DNA of 21,712 nt, taken from contig DATKLX010000235.1 of the NCBI GenBank assembly GCA_035542155.1, positions 1-21,712 of the forward strand, given 5' to 3'. The notes beneath the pieces were generated by a model that saw only the letters and a list, made by a program, of their open reading frames with translations, did not search any database and was not told the DNA's origin. The stretch's first letter is position 1. Every line of letters starts with the position of its first letter. The translations under genes were made by a program, and so were the position numbers. The stretch comes from DATKLX01 sp035542155 (GTDB lineage: Bacteria; Chloroflexota; Anaerolineae; Anaerolineales; Anaerolineaceae). Positions 15,159 to 21,712 of the stretch are shown piece by piece.

Positions 15159-16397
15159 ATGCATATTCTCGACCTGCTCCACAGCATCCGCCCGATATGG
15201 ATCAACCGCACCGTCCAGGTTCTGGTACGGGGTGCTGGTGTACGCGATGATTTTCGCGGCCAGCTCGAGCGGTTTTTTGATTTGCTGGAGAAGGTCGTCG
15301 AGACCGGCGACAAGAGCTGCATGGATCCAATCCTTTCAGATTGGTCTGCTTCTTTAACTCAAAGCGACCTGGAGGGAAACCGGATCCAGATCGTCCGCCT
15401 GGTCGGGCAGATTTTCAACAATACGTATAAGATTTGCATGGAGACATTGCCGCTGGATGAAGCGGCCGAGCTCATGGGAGAATTAACCCCCTGCTTTTCT
15501 TATGCTTTTGAAAAGGCTGCTCAGTTCGAAATGCAGGCGCGAATCGCCTTTATCTCCAACCGCCTGAACCAGATCCAGCAGTCTCTCGAACGGCTCGACC
15601 GGAGCAAATCCGATTTCATCGCCATCGCGGCTCACGAGCTGCGCACTCCACTGACTCTGGTCGATGGCTACGCTTCCATGATGAGGGAAATGGTGGTCCA
15701 GAACGGGTCAGGCGAAGACAGCTCGGAAATCATGCTGTTGAACGGGATCAATAACGGGACCCGGCGGTTGCGGACGATCATTGACGACATGATCGATGTT
15801 TCACTGATCGATAATAATCTGCTCAACTTAAATTTCCAACCCGTATGGACCAACCGGCTGCTCAGCATTTTGAAGCTGGAACTGGAATCCTACATATCCG
15901 AGCGGCGCCAGATGTTAGAGATCCGCGATTTCCCGGGAAGCGGAGAGATGACCTTCGGCGACCCGGAGCGGCTGCTGCAGGTCTTTCGCAACGTGCTGTT
16001 GAACGCCATCAAATATACACCCGATGAAGGGAGAATTCGGGTAGATGGCCGTAAGCTCCCCGGTTTCCTGGAGGTCATCGTTACAGATACCGGGATCGGC
16101 ATCGACAACGAAGACCAGCAGATTATTTTTGAAAAATTTGGACGCCTGGGAAATTCAGCTCTTCATTCGAGCGGGAAAACCAAGTTTAAAGGCGGCGGGC
16201 CAGGGTTAGGCCTGCACATAGCCAAGGGGATCATTGAATCGCATGGCGGCGCGATCTGGGTGGAAAGCCCAGGATATGACGAGCAACGATGTCCCGGGTC
16301 CATTTTCCACATCCTGCTGCCGATGCGCCAGTCGCCGCCAGATGATAAAACCGCCAAATTGTTCGAGCCTTTAACCCATCAAAAAGCCAATGGATGA
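15159..16397 (+). CDS. soluble sensor histidine kinase with uncharacterised N-terminal helical domain
   Basis: This 412-residue kinase has no membrane helix. Residues 1 to about 135 are helical and of no family I can name, followed by a short coiled-coil linker. The HisKA domain contains His159 in AIAAHELRTPLTLVDGY. The HATPase domain shows an N box (NVLLNAIKYTP), G1 DTGIGID and G2 GGGPGLGLHIAKG. The C-terminal 25 or so residues are a charged tail. No response regulator is adjacent, so it is an orphan in this window; the NtrC-type regulator at 8.1-9.3 kb has its own kinase. It lies between the M28 enzyme and the aminotransferase (15-base gap downstream) and may have its own promoter just upstream. 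The ATG was chosen for the short distance to that promoter and an AGGG nearby; the Shine-Dalgarno is weak. Confidence 0.92.
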   Translation: MHILDLLHSIRPIWINRTVQVLVRGAGVRDDFRGQLERFFDLLEKVVETGDKSCMDPILSDWSASLTQSDLEGNRIQIVRLVGQIFNNTYKICMETLPLDEAAELMGELTPCFSYAFEKAAQFEMQARIAFISNRLNQIQQSLERLDRSKSDFIAIAAHELRTPLTLVDGYASMMREMVVQNGSGEDSSEIMLLNGINNGTRRLRTIIDDMIDVSLIDNNLLNLNFQPVWTNRLLSILKLELESYISERRQMLEIRDFPGSGEMTFGDPERLLQVFRNVLLNAIKYTPDEGRIRVDGRKLPGFLEVIVTDTGIGIDNEDQQIIFEKFGRLGNSALHSSGKTKFKGGGPGLGLHIAKGIIESHGGAIWVESPGYDEQRCPGSIFHILLPMRQSPPDDKTAKLFEPLTHQKANG

Positions 16398-16412
16398 CCG
16401 GGGTACGTTTTC

Positions 16413-17621
16413 ATGACAAATATGCAAATCAAGCCTGCTGACCGGATTGCACCGTTTAAGCCCTATTTTTTTGCGACCTTAAATCAAAAAATCAGCCAGC
16501 TTAAAACCAACGGGGTAGACGTGATCCGCATCGATATGGGATCTCCGGATCTACCACCGACCGACGAGATTATCGAGGAAATGATCGCTGCAGCTCGCCG
16601 GCCGGATATGCATGGGTATTCACCGATGGGGGGCACCTTGGAGTTCCGCAAAGCAGCCACGCTGTATTATCTACGGCGATTTGGGGTTGAGCTGGATCCT
16701 CAAACAGAAGTGCTGGGGCTGCTTGGTTCTAAAGAAGGGGTCTTTCACCTGGGGCAGGTGCTGTTGAACCCTGGCGACCTGGCGTTGGTTCCCGATCCAG
16801 GCTACCCGGTATATCGCGCCAGTTGTGAGATCGCCGGCGCGGAAGTCTTTACCATGCCGCTGCTGGAGAAAAACGGCTTCCTGCTGGATCTCGCTGCGAT
16901 CCCGACTGATGTCGCGGACCGGGCAAAGTTGATGTGGTTGAACTATCCCAACAATCCGACCGGCGCAGTAGCATCGATCGCGTTCTTTCAGGATGTGATC
17001 GCCTTTGCCAGGGAACACTCGATCTTCGTGGCCCACGACAATCCTTATGCGGATGTCTGTTTCGATGGGTATGTGGCGCCAAGCCTGCTCGAGGTGCCCG
17101 GAGCGCGTGAGATCTGCGTGGAATTCAACTCATTATCGAAAACCTTTAACATGGCCGGGTGGCGGGTGGGGATGGCGGTGGGTAACTCCCAGATCCTGGG
17201 ATACCTGCATACCTATAAAAGCCAGTTGGATTCATCCACCTTCACGCCGTTGCTCACAGCGGGGGCCAAAGCTTTGACCGGTGACCAGGAGTGGATCCAG
17301 GAACGCAACCAGATCTACCTGGAACGGCGCGACATCGTGGTCAGTGCACTGAAAAAAGCGGGGCTGCGGGTCACGACCCCGCCTGCCGCGATTTACGTTT
17401 GGGCCAGGATCCCATCTGGGGAAGAGAGCACGGCTTTTTGTACTCGCCTACTGGAGGAAACCGGCGTCAGCGTGACTCCAGGAACCGTGTATGGGGAATA
17501 CGGCGAGGGATATTTGCGGATTTCCCTGGGAACAGAAACCAGCCGGATGAAGGAAGCCATGCGCCGGTTGGTGGATTGGATGAAAGGTAGAAACGCATCA
17601 TTTGAATGGCAAAAAAGTTAG
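16413..17621 (+). CDS. class I/II PLP-dependent aminotransferase
   Basis: This 402-residue fold-type I aminotransferase shows SPDLPPT (44-50), the substrate-pocket GYSPMGGTLEFR (69-79), NYPNNPTGA (177-185), HDNPYADV (208-215), the PLP lysine Lys243 in NSLSKTFNMAGWRVG, and Arg369 in GYLRISLG, which would bind the substrate carboxylate. Such proteins are often annotated as aspartate/alanine or LL-diaminopimelate aminotransferases; residues alone do not decide between them and no lysine-pathway gene is nearby. It starts 15 bases after the kinase stop and its 3' end overlaps the hflX start by 16 bases, so it is cotranscribed with hflX. The ribosome-binding site is weak (GGGG about eight bases upstream). 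Confidence 0.93.
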   Translation: MTNMQIKPADRIAPFKPYFFATLNQKISQLKTNGVDVIRIDMGSPDLPPTDEIIEEMIAAARRPDMHGYSPMGGTLEFRKAATLYYLRRFGVELDPQTEVLGLLGSKEGVFHLGQVLLNPGDLALVPDPGYPVYRASCEIAGAEVFTMPLLEKNGFLLDLAAIPTDVADRAKLMWLNYPNNPTGAVASIAFFQDVIAFAREHSIFVAHDNPYADVCFDGYVAPSLLEVPGAREICVEFNSLSKTFNMAGWRVGMAVGNSQILGYLHTYKSQLDSSTFTPLLTAGAKALTGDQEWIQERNQIYLERRDIVVSALKKAGLRVTTPPAAIYVWARIPSGEESTAFCTRLLEETGVSVTPGTVYGEYGEGYLRISLGTETSRMKEAMRRLVDWMKGRNASFEWQKS

Positions 17622-18949
17622 CTGAACTTACGATCGCTCCCAAAGAGCGGGCTTTCCTGGTAGGCGTTGAGCTGTACAGCGAGAAGAGTTTGCTGACGTT
17701 AGAGGATTCGCTCGAAGAGCTAGCCTTACTGGCCGATACAGCGGGATTGGATGTGGTCGGCGAGGCCACCCAGCGGATGGATCATCCCAGCCCGGATACG
17801 TATATTGGGTCCGGAAAGCTGGAGGAGGTTCGGGCCCTGGTCGAGGAACTTCTGGCGCAGATAGTGGTCTTCGATAACGAGCTTTCCCCCCGCCACCTGC
17901 GCGAGCTCGAAGAAAAGTTCGGAGAAAAAGTCCGGGTGATTGACCGGACGGCGCTGATCCTGGATATTTTTGCGCAGCACGCCCACACACGAGAGGGCGC
18001 CCTGCAGGTCGAGCTGGCCCAGTATGAATACCGCTTGCCGCGCCTCACACGGGCCTGGACACACCTGGCCCGCCAGACAGGCGGTGGTGCGGGGAGAACG
18101 GGCAGCACCGGCGGGGTGGGCCTGCGTGGACCTGGCGAGACCCAGCTCGAAGTTGACCGGCGGGACATTCGCAGGAGAATCTCACATATCAAAGCAGAGT
18201 TGGAAAAAGTTCGCGCCCACCGCATGCGCTACCGGTCGCAGCGGAAACGTTCGCACATTCCCACGATAGCACTGGTAGGATACACCAATGCAGGAAAATC
18301 CACGCTGCTCAACCAGCTCGCCAAGACCAACATCTATGCGGCCAACCAGCTTTTCGCGACCCTGGACCCAACCACGCGCAGAGTGGAGCTGCCTGGCGAG
18401 CATTGGGGCTTGTTTACCGATACGGTGGGTTTCATTCAAAAACTGCCCACCCAACTGGTCGCTGCCTTTCGAGCCACCCTGGAAGAAATCGCCGAAGCGG
18501 ATCTCCTGATCCACGTGGTCGACGTGACACATCCTAATGCAGTTGCTCAAGCCAAAGCGGTATACGCCACCCTGGAAGAGATCGAGGCAAACCACATCCC
18601 GATCATCACCGCGCTGAACAAGATCGACCGCCTGGCTGATCCGGCCGGAGCAAGGGAAACGCTGGATGTATATCCCAACTCAGTGGCGATTTCGGCGCTC
18701 ACAGGAGAGGGCGTCGCGGATCTTCTCAACCTGGTCATGGTGGAATTGTACGAAGAATTCGTGCCAGTCTCGGTGCGCCTGCCTTACACCCAGGGCCAGT
18801 TGATCTCGCTCTTTCACGATCAAGGCCAGGTAGATCACGTTGCTCATGAACGAGGCGGTGTGGTAATGGAGGGAAACCTGCCTGGACGGCTGATCGCCCG
18901 TTTTCAACCCTTCATCCAGAAAGACCGGCGCGACTTGCTTGGGAGTTAA
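17606..18949 (+). CDS. hflX: ribosome-associated GTPase HflX
   Basis: HflX binds 50S and 70S ribosomes, splits stalled or hibernating ribosomes and uses GTP. The 447-residue length is standard. The N-terminal HflX domain has IGSGKLEEV (67-75) and a central FDNELSPRHLRELE, followed by the Gly-rich GGGAGRTGSTGGVGLRGPGE loop and a coiled coil (about 180-215). The GTPase domain has G1 GYTNAGKS (225-232), G3 DTVG (272-275), G4 NKID (338-341) and G5 SALTG (363-367). A C-terminal domain of about 70 residues follows. The ATG lies inside the aminotransferase 3' end, indicating coupled expression. All catalytic motifs are intact. Confidence 0.97.
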   Translation: MAKKLAELTIAPKERAFLVGVELYSEKSLLTLEDSLEELALLADTAGLDVVGEATQRMDHPSPDTYIGSGKLEEVRALVEELLAQIVVFDNELSPRHLRELEEKFGEKVRVIDRTALILDIFAQHAHTREGALQVELAQYEYRLPRLTRAWTHLARQTGGGAGRTGSTGGVGLRGPGETQLEVDRRDIRRRISHIKAELEKVRAHRMRYRSQRKRSHIPTIALVGYTNAGKSTLLNQLAKTNIYAANQLFATLDPTTRRVELPGEHWGLFTDTVGFIQKLPTQLVAAFRATLEEIAEADLLIHVVDVTHPNAVAQAKAVYATLEEIEANHIPIITALNKIDRLADPAGARETLDVYPNSVAISALTGEGVADLLNLVMVELYEEFVPVSVRLPYTQGQLISLFHDQGQVDHVAHERGGVVMEGNLPGRLIARFQPFIQKDRRDLLGS

Positions 18950-18952
18950 CCT

Positions 18953-19162
18953 ATGCAGGCAAAAATTTCAACACTCTTAGACCGAATGTCGGAGTTTATT
19001 GCGACGCGGAAAGGGCTGCTGCCTCTGGTGGGGATCGGTTTCATCCTGCTCAACCTGGTTTTTCAGATTTTTCCGGTGGGGTGGCTGACCTCGAGCAACT
19101 TCTTTCTTCACCTGGGCGTTATCCTGGCGATCCTGGGTCTTATGTTTGCCTGGGCCTTATAA
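18953..19162 (+). CDS. small membrane protein, unknown function (69 aa)
   Basis: The 69-residue product has a short charged N terminus and two hydrophobic helices (about 20-42 and 50-68), ending at the second helix. It starts three bases after hflX with GGGAG seven bases before its ATG, and it is the last gene before a hairpin terminator. Position, ribosome-binding site and a clean two-helix profile argue that it is real. No family is recognised. Confidence 0.7.
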   Translation: MQAKISTLLDRMSEFIATRKGLLPLVGIGFILLNLVFQIFPVGWLTSSNFFLHLGVILAILGLMFAWAL

Positions 19163-19174
19163 AGCTTTAAACGA

Positions 19175-19205
19175 AAACGAGCCGGCGCCATCATCCGGCT
19201 CGTTT
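19175..19205. terminator. bidirectional intrinsic terminator between the hflX row and rpmF
   Basis: AAACGAGCCGG pairs perfectly over 11 bp with CCGGCTCGTTT across a nine-base loop. Read on the minus strand (for rpmF) it is followed by TTTTCGTTT, a good T-tract. On the plus strand the T-run is short (GTTT) but the stem is GC-rich. It lies between convergent genes ending at 19162 and 19229. Confidence 0.8.
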
Positions 19206-19228
19206 GAGGTTCTACCCAAATCGAGACC

Positions 19229-19423
19229 TTACTTCTTCTTTTCTTTTTCGATGTGGATGACTTCACGTCCCTGATAATAACCGCAGTTCGGGCAAACTGT
19301 GTGTGCAAGGCGCATTTCACCGCAATTACTGCACTGGACCAGATTGACGGCCTGGATGGCATCGTGGGCGCGGCGACGGTCCCGGCGACCTTTCGATAGT
19401 TTGCGCTTTGGAAGAGGAACCAT
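19229..19423 (-). CDS. rpmF: 50S ribosomal protein L32 (zinc-ribbon form)
   Basis: The 64-residue product begins MVPLPKRKLSKGRRDRRRAH, the conserved basic L32 N terminus. It has a zinc ribbon of CSNC and CPNC, then a Lys-rich tail. I chose the ATG at 19423 because AGGAG lies six bases upstream and the family N terminus begins there; an in-frame extension to 19471 would add 16 unconserved residues and overlap the leader. It is transcribed from the strong promoter at 19497-19525 and stops before the shared hairpin terminator. The common rpmF neighbours yceD, plsX and fabH are absent here. Confidence 0.96.
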   Translation of the reverse strand: MVPLPKRKLSKGRRDRRRAHDAIQAVNLVQCSNCGEMRLAHTVCPNCGYYQGREVIHIEKEKKK

Positions 19424-19496
19424 TTTACACTCCTGTTGTCGTTCCTGAGATCGCAGAAAAATCCAGATCATTCCAGACTTTCACAAGGCGGGCAAC

Positions 19497-19525
19497 ATTA
19501 TACCGGATACTCAGGACCCCGTCAA
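19497..19525 (-). promoter_or_regulatory. strong housekeeping (sigma-70-type) promoter for rpmF
   Basis: On the minus strand TTGACG (19525-19520; 5/6) and TATAAT (19502-19497; 6/6) are separated by exactly 17 bases. The start is expected near 19490, giving a leader of about 67 bases before the rpmF ATG. It lies just after the stop of the toastrack gene at 19540, so rpmF is a separate unit. Confidence 0.9.
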
Positions 19526-19539
19526 CCCTTTTACAACTA

Positions 19540-20619
19540 TTAAGGTTTCTCTTTGATAGTGATTTTGCCAATCAACTGGTCAATTTTCAGCTCGCTCCAA
19601 TGGCCGGATGACCTGGCCTCAGGCGAGAACAGGTAATCGCCATCGCGGAGATACCCTTCGGGATAGCTGGCGTTATTCAAGCCAGATGAAAGCTGGAGGC
19701 GAAGCGGCGCCTTTCGAGGAACGATCAATGTGGTCTGGCCGATGACTCCGGCGAGATCTCCGCTGACATCCCGCGCAGTGGGAAGCGTCACGCTGGTACT
19801 TCCGATCACGTTGTCGACCGACAGGGATTGGACGTTGGCGCCGGTCAGGTCGACCTTGAGGTTGCCCCCCACCATATTCACGGTCAGATTGGTGCTCAAT
19901 TCAGGAAGGATCGCAAGATCCCAGCTTTCATATATACCAGATCCAGAACCAGGGAAGACGGTGATCCCGTCATCCTTGATTGAGTAGCTGGCGGCGCCAT
20001 TTGTAACGCTGTATGTGATGAGGATGGTCTCTGACCTGCCATGGTTAATCGTCCCCAGGAGGGTGGAGCTTGAGCCTGTCCCTGGATGCAGATTGAGATT
20101 TGCTGAAATCGCGGATACTTTCAGGTTGAGTTGCTTTGCGCCCTGGATAGGCTGCTCTATCTTCTGGGTTTGGACAAATTGACCTGTCGAGCTGATCCGG
20201 CTGAACCAGAGGATACCGGCAATCATAACCGCCAAAATCGCCAGCCCGATCAGGGCCCGCCAGACTGCACCGAGCTGACCGCGGCTGAGGAGCACGTCCA
20301 ACCCCCAGACGACGATCAGAAGCGGCCAGTAGCGAATCGCGATAACCCAGATGTCCAGGGGGATGTAGCCCAGCGTGCTGAGCAGAAATACGATACCTAC
20401 TCCGATAAGAAAGGGCGATCCGATCCAGCTCTCGCCGCGGTAGAGGCCATCCAGGCCGAAAACAATCAGGATGACCGGCCAATAACGTGAAAAGACTTCC
20501 CAGAAATCCAGGGGTAGGAGACCCAGGTTGCTCAGCAGTAATCCAACCCCGATAGCAATCAGAAGGAGCGGTCCTGCCAGGCTTCTTTGATATCTTTGAC
20601 GAGTTTGCGTCCGTTCCAT
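19540..20619 (-). CDS. LiaF-like toastrack membrane protein with duplicated LiaI/DUF5668 membrane unit
   Basis: This 359-residue protein begins with a tandem repeat of a two-helix unit: residues 17-62 and 68-114 align, both with G(I/V)GLLLSxLGxLPLDxW, RYWPxLIVxWGLD and a trailing basic loop. A fifth helix (about 120-140) precedes an extracytoplasmic beta-rich domain (about 155-355) of alternating short strands, the toastrack fold seen in LiaF C-terminal domains. LiaF proteins restrain LiaRS-type cell-envelope stress signalling, but no LiaRS or PspC gene is in the window. It starts 22 bases after the related gene and has only a weak ribosome-binding site, suggesting translation coupled to it. 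Its specific role is unproven. Confidence 0.85.
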   Translation of the reverse strand: MERTQTRQRYQRSLAGPLLLIAIGVGLLLSNLGLLPLDFWEVFSRYWPVILIVFGLDGLYRGESWIGSPFLIGVGIVFLLSTLGYIPLDIWVIAIRYWPLLIVVWGLDVLLSRGQLGAVWRALIGLAILAVMIAGILWFSRISSTGQFVQTQKIEQPIQGAKQLNLKVSAISANLNLHPGTGSSSTLLGTINHGRSETILITYSVTNGAASYSIKDDGITVFPGSGSGIYESWDLAILPELSTNLTVNMVGGNLKVDLTGANVQSLSVDNVIGSTSVTLPTARDVSGDLAGVIGQTTLIVPRKAPLRLQLSSGLNNASYPEGYLRDGDYLFSPEARSSGHWSELKIDQLIGKITIKEKP

Positions 20620-20641
20620 AATTTCAACTTATCCCACGCGT

Positions 20642-21439
20642 TTAACGGACTGAGATGGATCCAACTCCTGCTTCGATATCGATTTCGGCGCGGTTGATCT
20701 CGCTCGGGTAATCAGTGGATTCATAACCATCACCGGTCATCGGGAAGCGGCGGGTGTCTATATTGATGCCGGACAGGCCACTTTTCACCCGGATGTGGGC
20801 CGCGGTTGAATCTGGCACCTCGACCTTCAGAGAAGCTGCCCCGGCGGAGATGCTGGCGCGGGTCAATCCGGCGTTGGCTGGGAGGACAAGACGGGTTGAG
20901 CTGGCTCCGGTCTCAAGGCGGACCGAGGTGGCTTTTACTCCGGACAGGTCGAGGTCGGACTCGGATGCGCCGGTACGAAACTCCAGCGTCATAGGGATGT
21001 CAGGGTTCAGCTTGCAGTCCCAGGAATAGCCGTAGCTGCCCGGGCCGAAGGGTGGGAACACCATGTTTTCGGTGGGGGCGCTGAGGCGGACGAGGGTCGA
21101 CGGGCCGTTCTGCTGGACGTCCTCAACGACGCCGCCCTCAAACTGGCCGGAAAGGATTTCAGACGAAGGAAGGCCAGCGCTGACGTACAATTTGCCGGCG
21201 CCATGATGGAAAGAGACGACCGCCTCTTGAGCGCTGCCAGCCGGGATGGAAAGCTGCCTTGTTTCGGAAGGGCGCCTGCGGGAGGTAAGCCCCCAGATCA
21301 TGAAGGCGCCGAGGAGGATCAAAAAAAGCGGCCACAACAACCCCCAGATATTGATCGAAAGGAGGCCGAGGTTCTGGAGGAGAAGCAGGACGCCGATGAT
21401 GAGCAGTATCAGGCCCCAGAGCAGGCGATTGTTTCGCAT
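20642..21439 (-). CDS. LiaF-like toastrack membrane protein
   Basis: The 265-residue product has two N-terminal helices (about 6-25 and 32-51) in a single LiaI/DUF5668-type unit with a basic loop after, then an extracytoplasmic beta-repeat domain (about 60-265) with a toastrack-like profile (GASESDLDLSGVKATSVRLE and similar strands). I chose the ATG at 21439 because GGAG lies seven bases upstream and the helix unit begins there; an upstream in-frame start at 21538 would add 33 basic, unconserved residues overlapping the preceding gene. It lies 13 bases after the right-edge gene and 22 before its paralogue, so all three are likely cotranscribed. A role in envelope-stress sensing is inferred from the family only. 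Confidence 0.85.
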   Translation of the reverse strand: MRNNRLLWGLILLIIGVLLLLQNLGLLSINIWGLLWPLFLILLGAFMIWGLTSRRRPSETRQLSIPAGSAQEAVVSFHHGAGKLYVSAGLPSSEILSGQFEGGVVEDVQQNGPSTLVRLSAPTENMVFPPFGPGSYGYSWDCKLNPDIPMTLEFRTGASESDLDLSGVKATSVRLETGASSTRLVLPANAGLTRASISAGAASLKVEVPDSTAAHIRVKSGLSGINIDTRRFPMTGDGYESTDYPSEINRAEIDIEAGVGSISVR

Positions 21440-21452
21440 AGTCAACTCCTTA

Positions 21453-21712
21453 TTACTCCTGATCTGCGGCGCTGCTGGGGGAGGGTGTTTTCGCTTCCGC
21501 GTTTTCGTCCTCTTCCAGATTGTAAGGTAATCTGCCACCCAGCCAGACGGCCATCAGACTGATCCGGTCTGGATCGTCCTCTCCATCTTGATTGGCATCG
21601 CGAAATGCTGCAGTAAGCGCATCGAAGCTTTCGCTTTTTGGCCAGGTGGTCAAAAACCCGGGCAGCTTCGTCCGGTCTGCATCGACTGGCAGGATCTCCC
21701 ACTCCCTGGCTT
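21453..21712 (-). CDS. C-terminal part of an unidentified protein (5' end beyond window)
   Basis: The frame is open from the right edge to a stop at 21453, giving 85 visible residues. It contains an acidic stretch DANQDGEDDPD that resembles half of a calcium-binding loop, then a hydrophobic patch (LMAVWLGG) and a Glu/Asp/Ser-rich tail. No family is recognisable from this fragment. It ends 13 bases before the first toastrack gene, so it probably belongs to the same operon. An internal TTG at 21653 could be read as a start, but the frame continues in good coding style to the edge, so I treat the gene as partial. Confidence 0.65.
   Translation of the reverse strand, partial: AREWEILPVDADRTKLPGFLTTWPKSESFDALTAAFRDANQDGEDDPDRISLMAVWLGGRLPYNLEEDENAEAKTPSPSSAADQE

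Noticed and set aside
1..21712. Mobile element or phage island
   Set aside because: No transposase, integrase, tRNA-associated repeat or phage gene is visible, and housekeeping genes (trmFO, hflX, rpmF) flank the unusual operon.

Overview
The window looks like chromosome of a bacterium with moderately high GC, most likely a Chloroflexota member of the Anaerolineae type. That assignment is inferred from gene content: folate-dependent TrmFO, zinc-ribbon L32, paired LiaF-like 'toastrack' membrane proteins, very large TPR proteins and a gingipain-like protease. There is no rRNA gene, and no single marker proves it. The DNA is almost fully coding. I see no insertion sequence, CRISPR array, tRNA or rRNA, and no non-coding stretch reaches 300 bases.

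Left half, minus strand (transcribed right to left, about 12.75 kb down to position 1). Translationally coupled ATGA overlaps join rpoN (sigma-54), a soluble PAS-GAF-PAS histidine kinase and an NtrC-type sigma-54 activator that has no DNA-binding domain. Downstream lie a small two-helix membrane protein, a giant 1847-residue TPR protein and, one base after its stop codon, a TPR protein ending in a C25/gingipain-like (clan CD) cysteine protease that runs off the left edge. Two consensus -24/-12 sigma-54 promoters occur in the intergenic gaps. One is in front of rpoN itself. The other lies between the activator gene and the small membrane protein. The second is followed at once by a perfect 13-bp hairpin whose 3' arm holds the Shine-Dalgarno of the membrane protein. 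I read this as a self-contained circuit: sigma-54, its kinase and its activator drive themselves and a membrane protein/TPR scaffold/protease module. I do not recognise it as a described system, and it is the main finding.

Middle, plus strand (12.8-19.2 kb). trmFO, a membrane-anchored M28/glutaminyl-cyclase-like enzyme, a soluble histidine kinase, a class I aminotransferase, hflX and a 69-residue membrane protein form a tightly packed row, with a probable internal promoter before the kinase. It ends at a hairpin terminator shared with the convergent rpmF gene.

Right end, minus strand. A gene entering from the right edge (only its C terminus is visible) is followed closely by two LiaF-like toastrack membrane proteins. 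After them comes rpmF (ribosomal protein L32), with its own near-consensus housekeeping promoter.
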